Below, piece after piece: positions 1-6,161 of a stretch of 9,307 bases of DNA. The notes below the pieces were generated by a model. The model searched no databases. It was not told the origin of the DNA and saw only the letters and a list, made by a program, of their open reading frames with translations. Made by a program: the position numbers and the translations under genes. The DNA lies in NCBI GenBank assembly GCA_020435865.1, contig JAGQYZ010000265.1, positions 1-9,307 of the forward strand, written 5' to 3'. This DNA is from Aequorivita sp. GTDB taxonomy: Bacteria > Bacteroidota > Bacteroidia > Flavobacteriales > Flavobacteriaceae. How positions within the stretch are numbered: position 1 is the first letter of the stretch; the number at the start of each line of letters is the position of its first letter.

Positions 1-693
1 GTTGTTTGGAAGGTTGCCGCAATCTTTGCGGTTTTGTTGGCTGGCTATTATTACACAACAACTTTGGACACTTCAGTAAAAACTGATATTGCGCAGACAG
101 AAACTTTTTCATTGCCCGATACTTCTGAAGTTATGTTAAACGCAGGTTCAAAAATAACTTATAACAAAAAGAATTGGGCCAATTCCCGCGAGCTTTCTTT
201 GGATGGCGAGGCTTACTTCAAAGTAACAAAAGGAAATAAATTCAGCGTAAAAACCGTTGAAGGCACTGTAAGTGTATTAGGAACACAGTTTAATGTTTTT
301 GCGCGGGATGAGCTTTTTGCTGTTACCTGCTACGAAGGCTTGGTGAGTGTTGCTTTCAACGATACACTTTTAAAAGTGCCAGCAGGAAATAAAATACAGA
401 TTGAAAATGGAAAATTAGTGATAAACGAAACTGCCGAAAATCATTCTCCAGTATGGCTTGCCCACGAAAGCAATTTTGAAAACACGCCTTTGGCCATTGT
501 TTTAAAAGAAGTTGAAAGACAGTATCCAATAAAGGTTACTTTGGAAAATGTGGATTCCGAAAAAAGATTCACGGGCAGCTTTACCCACGAAAATCTTGAT
601 CTTGCTTTAAAAGCAATCTGTGAGCCCCTTCAATTGCATTATAAAATAGATAAAAACGGAGCAGTACATATTGATGCCAAAAATAGCAAGTAG
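1..693 (+). CDS. FecR-family anti-sigma factor (5'-truncated by window edge)
   Basis: The reading frame is open from base 1, so the N-terminal cytoplasmic anti-sigma part lies outside the window and 230 residues remain. The visible part starts with a hydrophobic membrane segment (about residues 5-20). A periplasmic FecR domain follows, with its hallmark blocks LPDTSEVMLNAGS (about 38-50), LDGEAYFKV (about 67-75) and VLGTQFNVFA (about 92-101). A C-terminal DUF4974-like domain occupies about 158-224. In this family the protein sits in the inner membrane, holds an ECF sigma factor inactive, and releases it when a TonB-dependent receptor reports its ligand. The downstream receptor gene begins inside this gene's 3' end, which supports that pairing. 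A TTG at 34 is an in-frame codon inside the membrane segment, not the start. The family call is firm; the ligand and the sigma factor are not visible here. Confidence 0.93.
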   Translation, partial: VVWKVAAIFAVLLAGYYYTTTLDTSVKTDIAQTETFSLPDTSEVMLNAGSKITYNKKNWANSRELSLDGEAYFKVTKGNKFSVKTVEGTVSVLGTQFNVFARDELFAVTCYEGLVSVAFNDTLLKVPAGNKIQIENGKLVINETAENHSPVWLAHESNFENTPLAIVLKEVERQYPIKVTLENVDSEKRFTGSFTHENLDLALKAICEPLQLHYKIDKNGAVHIDAKNSK

Positions 694-3235
694 CTACAAA
701 ACCATTTTTTTTCTTTTGGTTTTCTGTGCTTTCGGGGCTAAATCCGTAGCGCAGGAAACTGAAGAAACTACACTCTTGTCTTATTTGAAATCTTTGGAGA
801 AAGAATATAATGTTCGGTTTTCATATGTTCGCGAGGAAGTAGAAGAAGTTACGCTGAAACCACTTTCAAAAGAAAGTGGTTCCATAGAAAATGTGCTTTC
901 GTATCTTCGCAAAAACACACCTTTAATTTACCACCGAATCAACGAACGCTATATTACCATTACTTCCACAGAAAACGATGGTAGTCTTTGTGGACGGATA
1001 ATCGATTTTGAAACCCAGCTGCCATTGGAAGGCGCAACCATTTTTTCAGAAAATAACTCATTCAACACAATAACAAATGCTGAAGGTTTTTTCTATATCC
1101 CTTCACAATATAAAAATGCAAATTTCACAGTCTCGTTTGTGGGCTATAGTTCAATTAAAAAAAACACTTCAAGTTTATCGAAAGGTTGTTCTGCAATACT
1201 TTTGATTCCTTCGGTTTCCCAATTGGAAGCAGTGATGGTTCAAAATATTTTTACTAAAGGAATTGATAAAAACTTAGACGGTTCTATTTTGTTTTCAACA
1301 GAACATTTTGGGCTCCTTCCGGGGCAAGTGGAAAACGATGTGCTGCAGATTGCCCAGGCCCTTCCCGGTGTAGAAAGTGTAGATGAAACTATTTCAAACA
1401 TTAATATTCGCGGGGGAACACATGATGAAAATCTTTTGCTTTGGGACGATATAAAAATGTATCAAAGCGGGCATTTTTTTGGACTCATTTCTGCCCTCAA
1501 TCCAGATATCACCAAAAATATAACTATTTATAAAAACGGAACAAACGCACGTTATGGAGAAGGAGTTTCAGGCGTTATCGATATGCATTCAAAAAATACA
1601 ATTTCATCAAAAACCGAAGCTGACATTGGGTTCAATTTGATAAACGGAAATGGATTTTTAAATATTCCCATTTCACAAACACTAGGAATTCAAGTTGCCG
1701 CACGAAAATCTATAAACCATCTCTGGGAATCTCCTATTTATAATAGTTACACTAAACGTATTTTTCAGGACAGTGAAATTTCAAATATCGAAAACACCGA
1801 GAATAATGTCGCAATTACTACCGATGAAAATTTCAGTTTTTACGATTTCAGCACCAAACTACTCTGGGATATTTCGGAACAAGACAAAGTGCGCATCAAC
1901 TTTTTGACTATTGACAACTCACTGGATTTTACTGAAACCTTGGAAATCAATTCACAATCAAAGACCAGTGAACTGGACCAACGCAGCTTATTGGGTGGCG
2001 TTTCGTGGAATCGGCTTTGGAATGACAACCTTGAAACTACAGTATTGGCTTACGGTACTTACTATTTGTTGGATGCAATAAACAAAGACATTTTCACTAC
2101 CCAGGAGCAAATTCAAAAAAACGAGGTTTTGGAAACTGGTGCTAAACTTGATGCCATCATTGGGCTTTCACAAACTATAAAATTCCAAACGGGGTATCAT
2201 TTTTCCGAAATAGGAATTGCAAACACACAAGATGTAAATCTGCCTCGATTTCGCAATTATGAAAAAAATGTGTTGCGCACACACGTGCTTTTTGCTGGGT
2301 TAAATTATATTTCCATTAATCAAAAAACATCTGTTTTTGGAGGGGTTCGTGGAAATTATTTTTCAAAGTTTGATAAAATTTTGGTTGAACCACGATTGAG
2401 TTTGAATCAAAAGTTGGGAAATGGTTTTGCTGTTGAGGTTTTAGGCGAATTCAAAAGCCAAAGTACTACGCAACGAATTGATTTTGAAAGCGATTTCCTT
2501 GGAATTGAAAAAAGAAGATGGGTTTTGGCCGACGAAGAAAACACTCCAATCATAAAAAGCAAGCAAGCTTCTGCAGGTTTGGTTTACAGCAAAAAAGGCC
2601 TTCTTATGAATTTGGAAGGATTTTATAAAATAGTGGAAAACATAAATAGTGCAAACCAAGGGTTACAAAACCAGTTTCAATTTTCAAAATCCATTGGAAA
2701 CTATACAGTAAAGGGTGCCGAATTGGTCGTAAACAAAAAAACGAAAACATTTAGTACTTGGCTAAGTTATGTTTACAGTAAAAATGATTATGAATTTGAA
2801 AACCTCGAACCATCAACGTTTGCAAACAATCTTGATGTTCAGCATTCCGCTACGCTTGCAGGAACTTATTCCTGGAATGCTTTGAAGATTGCTTTAGGGC
2901 TGAATTGGCATAGCGGCAAACCCTACACAATTCCATTGGAAAACTTTGGGACAACCACAGAAGGTGGAGTTACAAGTATTCAATATGATGCTCCAAATAA
3001 CGAACGATTACCAGATTATTTTCGTGCAGATCTTTCTGCGGAATACCTTTGGAAGCTATCCCCTTCCATAGATGCCAAAATAAATATTGCTCTTTTAAAC
3101 CTGTTGAATACAGAGAATACTATTAACATCCGTTATGCCTTGGCACGCGATGAAAACAATCAAGTATCAGTAAACCAAATCGAGGAAATTTCTTTGGGAA
3201 TTACGCCAAACTTTTCATTTCAGGTTTTGTTCTAA
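674..3235 (+). CDS. TonB-dependent outer-membrane receptor with STN signalling domain
   Basis: The product has 853 residues and is predicted to import a ligand across the outer membrane using TonB energy while signalling to the neighbouring FecR protein. A signal peptide ends near VAQ-ET (residues 25-29). The domains then run: an STN (secretin/TonB N-terminal) domain at about 31-98; a carboxypeptidase-regulatory-like beta domain at about 106-180, with PLEGATIF and NAEGFFYIP; a TonB-box-like LEAVMV at about 184-189; a plug at about 213-308, with QALPGVESV, NINIRGGT, YQSGHFFGLISALNP and RYGEGVSGVIDM; and a beta barrel ending in the aromatic FSFQVLF. I chose ATG 674 over TTG 671 because they are adjacent and ATG is the stronger codon. 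It overlaps fecR by 20 bases, suggesting coupled translation. The plug resembles FecA-like receptors, but the substrate cannot be read. No SusD gene follows, which argues against a classic glycan-uptake locus. Confidence 0.93.
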   Translation: MPKIASSYKTIFFLLVFCAFGAKSVAQETEETTLLSYLKSLEKEYNVRFSYVREEVEEVTLKPLSKESGSIENVLSYLRKNTPLIYHRINERYITITSTENDGSLCGRIIDFETQLPLEGATIFSENNSFNTITNAEGFFYIPSQYKNANFTVSFVGYSSIKKNTSSLSKGCSAILLIPSVSQLEAVMVQNIFTKGIDKNLDGSILFSTEHFGLLPGQVENDVLQIAQALPGVESVDETISNINIRGGTHDENLLLWDDIKMYQSGHFFGLISALNPDITKNITIYKNGTNARYGEGVSGVIDMHSKNTISSKTEADIGFNLINGNGFLNIPISQTLGIQVAARKSINHLWESPIYNSYTKRIFQDSEISNIENTENNVAITTDENFSFYDFSTKLLWDISEQDKVRINFLTIDNSLDFTETLEINSQSKTSELDQRSLLGGVSWNRLWNDNLETTVLAYGTYYLLDAINKDIFTTQEQIQKNEVLETGAKLDAIIGLSQTIKFQTGYHFSEIGIANTQDVNLPRFRNYEKNVLRTHVLFAGLNYISINQKTSVFGGVRGNYFSKFDKILVEPRLSLNQKLGNGFAVEVLGEFKSQSTTQRIDFESDFLGIEKRRWVLADEENTPIIKSKQASAGLVYSKKGLLMNLEGFYKIVENINSANQGLQNQFQFSKSIGNYTVKGAELVVNKKTKTFSTWLSYVYSKNDYEFENLEPSTFANNLDVQHSATLAGTYSWNALKIALGLNWHSGKPYTIPLENFGTTTEGGVTSIQYDAPNNERLPDYFRADLSAEYLWKLSPSIDAKINIALLNLLNTENTINIRYALARDENNQVSVNQIEEISLGITPNFSFQVLF

Positions 3236-3240
3236 AAAAA

Positions 3241-5016
3241 TTACATCCGCTCTGGAACCTCAATTCCCAAAAGGGCAAAAGCACTTTTTATAACTTCTCC
3301 AACCGCTTTTGAAATTTTCACTCGGAATGTTTTTTCAGTTTCGTTATCCGTTGCCAAAATAGGCACGTTTTGGTAAAAACTGTTGAATTCCTTAACTAAG
3401 TCATAGGTATAGTTTGCAATCAAAGCAGGGCTGTAATTTTCTGCGGCTAACTGAATGGTTTCTGGAAATTGCTGGATAATTTTAATAAGCTCTTTTTCCT
3501 TTGGATGCATTTCAAAAGATGTCAAATCTAAAACATTAGAGACTTCGCCGGCTTTTCTTAAAATTGATTGTATCCTCGCATAGGTATATTGAATAAATGG
3601 CCCCGTATTTCCTTGAAAATCCACACTCTCTTCAGGGTTGAAAAGAATTCGCTTTTTCGGATCAACTTTCAGAATATAATATTTCAAAGCCCCCAAACCA
3701 ATTATTCTGTATAGTGCTTCTTTTTCTTCTTTTGAAAAATCATCAATTTTTCCAAGCTCTTCAGAAATAGTTCGGGCAGTCTCGGTCATTTGAGTGATTA
3801 AATCATCGGCGTCAACCACAGTTCCTTCACGGCTTTTCATTTTTCCCGAAGGCAAATCAACCATTCCATAACTTAAATGAAACAGATTTTTAGCCCAACT
3901 GTAGCCAAGTTTTTTCATAATCAAAAACAGTACTTTAAAATGATAATCCTGCTCATTGCCAACAGTGTAAATCATTCCACCAACGTCTGGATGGTCTTTT
4001 ACACGTTGAACTGCTGTTCCAATATCCTGAGTCATATAAACTGCAGTACCATCACTACGTAAAACCAGTTTTTCATCGAGGCCGTCTTCAGTTAAATCGC
4101 ACCAAACGGAGCCATCGTCTTTCATAAAAAAGACGTCTTTTTTGATTCCTTCTTCAATAATATCTTTTCCTAAAAGGTAGGTGTCACTCTCGTAATAATA
4201 AAAATCAAAATCTACACCTATCGACTTATAAGTTTCCTCAAAACCTGCATACACCCACCCGTTCATTTTGTTCCACAGCGCCACTGTTTCCGCATCGCCG
4301 GCCTCCCATTTAAGAAGCATTTGCTGTGCTTCCTTTAAAAGCGGAGCTTGTACCTTAGCCTCTTCTTCTGTTTTACCCTCTTGCTTCAAAACTTCAATTT
4401 GCTTCTTATATTCTTTGTCAAATTTTACATAATAGTTGCCAACGAGTTTATCACCTTTCAAACCAGTAGAATCAGGCGTTTCACCATTTCCAAACTTTTT
4501 CCAGGCAAGCATACTTTTGCAAATATGGATACCGCGGTCGTTGATGATTTGGGTTTTATACACTTTTTTTCCGGCAGCTTTTTCAATTTCTGCCACGGAA
4601 TACCCAAGCAATACATTCCGAACGTGCCCCAAGTGCAGCGGTTTGTTCGTGTTTGGCGAAGAATATTCTACCATCAATGCTTCTTTACCCTGCGGAACTT
4701 TTCCGAAGGAAGAAAAATCAGGAACGGAGTTGAAAAAATTCAAATAGTACGAATCGCTCAAAACAATATTCAAAAAGCCTTGTACAACGTTGAATTTTTC
4801 AATCTCAGAAACATTTTCAACCAAATAGTCGCCAATGGCCTCCCCTATTTGCACAGGATTTCCTTTAACTACGCGCAACATTGGAAAAACAACTGCAGTA
4901 ATATCACCTTCAAAATCCTTGCGCGTGGGCTGTAATTCTACCGATTCAAGTTTTGCACCGTAGAGTTTTTCGACTGCGGTTTTAATTTGGGTTTCCAATG
5001 TTTGCTGAAATGTCAT
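3241..5016 (-). CDS. argS: Arginyl-tRNA synthetase
   Basis: This class I aminoacyl-tRNA synthetase charges tRNA-Arg with arginine using ATP in the cytoplasm and is essential for translation. The 591-residue length is normal. The N-terminal tRNA-recognition domain is at about 1-95. The catalytic Rossmann domain follows, with SSPNTNKPLHLGHVRN carrying the HIGH signature as HLGH (128-131). The KMSKS-like loop reads GKMKSREGT (391-399). Other blocks typical of ArgRS are QIINDRGIHICKSM (about 156-169), SDGTAVYMTQDIG (about 321-333) and DFQGNTGPFIQYTYAR (about 466-481). The C-terminal helical DALR-type anticodon-binding domain ends in GIEVPERM. The ATG at 5016-5014 fits the family N-terminus. It is convergent with the receptor gene (5-nt gap) and divergent from the MarC gene. 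There is no Shine-Dalgarno close to the start. The sequence appears intact. Confidence 0.98.
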   Translation of the reverse strand: MTFQQTLETQIKTAVEKLYGAKLESVELQPTRKDFEGDITAVVFPMLRVVKGNPVQIGEAIGDYLVENVSEIEKFNVVQGFLNIVLSDSYYLNFFNSVPDFSSFGKVPQGKEALMVEYSSPNTNKPLHLGHVRNVLLGYSVAEIEKAAGKKVYKTQIINDRGIHICKSMLAWKKFGNGETPDSTGLKGDKLVGNYYVKFDKEYKKQIEVLKQEGKTEEEAKVQAPLLKEAQQMLLKWEAGDAETVALWNKMNGWVYAGFEETYKSIGVDFDFYYYESDTYLLGKDIIEEGIKKDVFFMKDDGSVWCDLTEDGLDEKLVLRSDGTAVYMTQDIGTAVQRVKDHPDVGGMIYTVGNEQDYHFKVLFLIMKKLGYSWAKNLFHLSYGMVDLPSGKMKSREGTVVDADDLITQMTETARTISEELGKIDDFSKEEKEALYRIIGLGALKYYILKVDPKKRILFNPEESVDFQGNTGPFIQYTYARIQSILRKAGEVSNVLDLTSFEMHPKEKELIKIIQQFPETIQLAAENYSPALIANYTYDLVKEFNSFYQNVPILATDNETEKTFRVKISKAVGEVIKSAFALLGIEVPERM

Positions 5017-5037
5017 ACTAAAAATTTAAATAATTTG

Positions 5038-5064
5038 AACTCCTCCGCTAAAGCTTCGGAGTTT
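5038..5064. repeat. Small inverted repeat (CTCCG...CGGAG) upstream of argS
   Basis: CTCCG (5043-5047) and CGGAG (5057-5061) form a perfect 5-bp stem with a 9-nt loop. The pairing can extend to AACTCCG/CGGAGTT if three bases bulge out on the left arm. If argS is transcribed from the TATCTTTG element, this hairpin lies at the very 5' end of its mRNA, where it could protect the leader. It could equally be a copy of a dispersed palindromic element. The GGAGG on the minus strand inside it is about 25 nt from the ATG, too far to act as a normal ribosome binding site. Confidence 0.45.
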
Positions 5065-5069
5065 GACGA

Positions 5070-5077
5070 CAAAGATA
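5070..5077 (-). promoter_or_regulatory. Candidate -7 element for argS
   Basis: The minus strand reads TATCTTTG here, a full match to the Bacteroidota -7 consensus TAnnTTTG. Transcription would begin near 5064, leaving a leader of about 48 nt before the argS ATG. No clear TTG/TTTG -33 element is seen at the usual distance; that place is occupied by the AAAATTC heptamer repeats. The motif is read from sequence and its use as a promoter is inferred. Confidence 0.5.
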
Positions 5078-5084
5078 CTTTTTT

Positions 5085-5119
5085 GAATTTTGAATTTTGA
5101 ATTTTGAATTTTGAATTTT
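5085..5119. repeat. Five perfect tandem copies of heptamer GAATTTT
   Basis: GAATTTT occurs five times head to tail with no mismatch, flanked by TTTT on the left (5081-5084) and an extra T on the right. On the minus strand the unit is AAAATTC. The array lies in the 183-nt divergent region between argS and the MarC gene, immediately upstream of the argS -7 candidate. On the plus strand it contains a TTTG every 7 bp. Short heptamer arrays of this sort are prone to slippage and recur in intergenic DNA of several bacterial groups. A function here is inferred, not shown. Confidence 0.9.
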
Positions 5120-5141
5120 TGGAAGCCATCAAATAACTTTC
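5110..5141 (+). promoter_or_regulatory. Candidate promoter for the MarC-family gene
   Basis: TTTG at 5110-5113 (inside the heptamer array) and TAACTTTC at 5134-5141 are 20 nt apart. They approximate the Bacteroidota TTTG / TAnnTTTG arrangement, with one mismatch in the last -7 base. The leader would be about 50 nt before the ATG at 5200. This is weak evidence: the -33 match is one of six TTTG copies created by the repeat and its flank. Confidence 0.3.
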
Positions 5142-5199
5142 ATTTAAAGTTTTGGTAATCTTCAAGCACAAAAACCAAACGTCCTTTGCCGAAAAAACT

Positions 5200-5832
5200 A
5201 TGGACATTTTTTTATATGTTTTTGCGGCACTTTTTTCGGTAATTAATCCTTTGGGAACGGTACCCGTATTTGTAGGATTGACGAGCGATGAAAGTACTCA
5301 AGAACGCAATAAGACGTCTCTTTTGACCACGATAAATGTGGTGGTAATTTTAATCATTTCCTTCTTTGCCGGCACCTATTTATTGGCCTTTTTCGGAATA
5401 AGTTTAAACGCACTCCGGATTGCGGGAGGAATGATAATAGTAACATCTGGCTTCGCATTATTGACGGGAACATTTTCAAAACACAAAGGGATGAAGAACA
5501 AACGGGTTCAAAAAGATTTGGACAAGCGTGAAAAGTTTTCACTTACACCATTGGCAATACCTATGCTTGCGGGACCAGGCTCAATTTCATTATTAATCAC
5601 TTTTAACCAGCAGTATCAAAAAACAGTAGAAATAATTTGGGTTATTATCGCCGTTTTAGCGGTAGGGTTTGCAACTTTTATTATTTTAAGAAGTTCGCAT
5701 TATATCAGCAAATTTTTGGGCGCTTCTGGAATCAACGCTATTTCACGAATTGTCGGTTTTATTGTAATTTCAATAGGCGTGGAATATATTAGCGCTGCTG
5801 TAATTTCAATTTTAAGAACAATAAATTCTTAA
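5200..5832 (+). CDS. MarC-family (UPF0056) integral membrane protein
   Basis: The product has 210 residues and about six hydrophobic membrane segments (roughly 3-25, 43-65, 70-92, 117-135, 145-163 and 183-204). Family signatures are NPLGTVPVF (16-24), the glycine-rich LRIAGGMIIVTSGFALL (72-88), PLAIPMLAGPGSIS (117-130) and RIVGFIVISIGVEYI (183-197). The charged cytoplasmic-type loop at 94-112 is rich in lysine. The family is annotated as MarC/YhgN-like inner-membrane proteins. The old multiple-antibiotic-resistance label is not supported for most members, and the transported compound is unknown. I chose ATG 5200 because the family starts just before this first helix. A TTG at 5152 would add 16 polar residues unlike the family. 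It ends 1 nt from the convergent small membrane protein gene. Confidence 0.92.
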   Translation: MDIFLYVFAALFSVINPLGTVPVFVGLTSDESTQERNKTSLLTTINVVVILIISFFAGTYLLAFFGISLNALRIAGGMIIVTSGFALLTGTFSKHKGMKNKRVQKDLDKREKFSLTPLAIPMLAGPGSISLLITFNQQYQKTVEIIWVIIAVLAVGFATFIILRSSHYISKFLGASGINAISRIVGFIVISIGVEYISAAVISILRTINS

Positions 5833-5849
5833 ATCAACTTCTATTTTTT
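5811..5849 (+). terminator. Possible terminator overlapping the MarC-gene stop
   Basis: TTTAAGAA (5811-5818) and TTCTTAAA (5826-5833) form a perfect 8-bp inverted repeat with a 7-nt loop, and it covers the stop codon. A run of six T follows at 5844-5849, ten bases later. The stem is almost all A/T and the T run is not adjacent, so strength is doubtful. On the minus strand the same hairpin has no following T run. Confidence 0.35.
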
Positions 5850-6040
5850 AAAAGCGCACCCGCAAGTAGCGCCAAAACCCCAATACCAATCATTCCCAAA
5901 GTTTGATTGCTCAATCCTTCCTTGGCGTTTACTTCAAGCGGACCAATATCCAAAACTTCCTTCGGGACAAAGGCATTGTATAGCCCAAAAATGATCAGTA
6001 CCACGCCCACTATTAGTAAGACTATTTTTAAAATTTTCAT
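5834..6040 (-). CDS. Small two-helix membrane protein, function unknown
   Basis: This 68-residue product has an ATG start (MKILKIV). The first hydrophobic helix is at about 4-24 and the second at about 48-63. They are joined by a polar loop (VPKEVLDIGPLEVNAKEGLSNQ, about 25-46), and the tail is a basic KNRS. This helix-loop-helix layout with a GPLEV-like strand resembles small conserved membrane proteins seen in Bacteroidota, but I do not recognise a named family with certainty. It is convergent with the MarC gene, with a single base between the stops, and divergent from the SDR gene. The regular membrane pattern, the clean ATG and the tight fit between neighbours support a real gene. No function can be assigned. 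Confidence 0.75.
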   Translation of the reverse strand: MKILKIVLLIVGVVLIIFGLYNAFVPKEVLDIGPLEVNAKEGLSNQTLGMIGIGVLALLAGALLKNRS

Positions 6041-6064
6041 AAAAGATTATTTGATTGAAAAAAA

Positions 6065-6072
6065 TAAAGATA
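6065..6072 (-). promoter_or_regulatory. Candidate -7 element for the small membrane protein gene
   Basis: The minus strand reads TATCTTTA, one base from the TAnnTTTG consensus, about 25 nt upstream of the ATG at 6040. No TTTG lies at the expected upstream distance, so this is a tentative call. The rest of the 121-nt divergent region is AT-rich and holds an 8-bp perfect palindrome GTTATAAC at 6094-6101 midway between the two genes, which could be an operator. Confidence 0.3.
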
Positions 6073-6138
6073 ACGCATAGAAAAATAGGGAGGGTTATAA
6101 CTTAACGGGTTTTTAACTTCTGTTTAATTATTATAATC

Positions 6139-6146
6139 TATCTTTA
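6139..6146 (+). promoter_or_regulatory. Candidate -7 element for the SDR/DUF2867 gene
   Basis: TATCTTTA matches TAnnTTTG except for the last base. Transcription would start near 6152, leaving only about 10 nt before the TTG start at 6162, so the message would be nearly leaderless. No good -33 box is visible. The same octamer occurs on the opposite strand for the divergent gene. Confidence 0.35.
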
Positions 6147-6161
6147 AACAAAACTATTCAA

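Noticed and set aside
704..736. Possible lipoprotein signal (LVFC) in the TonB receptor leader
   Set aside because: Phe directly before Cys does not fit a lipobox, and a normal signal peptidase site (VAQ-ET) follows.
3216..3260. Terminator between the receptor gene and argS
   Set aside because: Only an A run (3234-3240) and scattered short complementary words are present; no stem of useful length could be drawn.
4348..4935. A 195-codon open frame on the plus strand inside argS, with a second 103-codon frame overlapping it
   Set aside because: Both lie wholly antisense to the well-conserved argS coding sequence, have no domain or sensible composition, and are explained as shadow frames.
5040..5046. 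GGAGGAG on the minus strand as a Shine-Dalgarno for argS
   Set aside because: It is about 25 nt from the ATG, and the group rarely uses such sites; it is more simply part of the hairpin.
5152..5199. A longer MarC-family start at TTG 5152
   Set aside because: The extra 16 residues are polar and unlike family N-termini, while ATG 5200 falls directly before the first membrane helix.
5013..5207. A 64-codon minus-strand frame across the argS-marC spacer (NSKFKIQNSKFKK repeat)
   Set aside because: It is translation of the heptamer array and hairpin, has no start signal, and overlaps the argS start codon; it looks non-coding.
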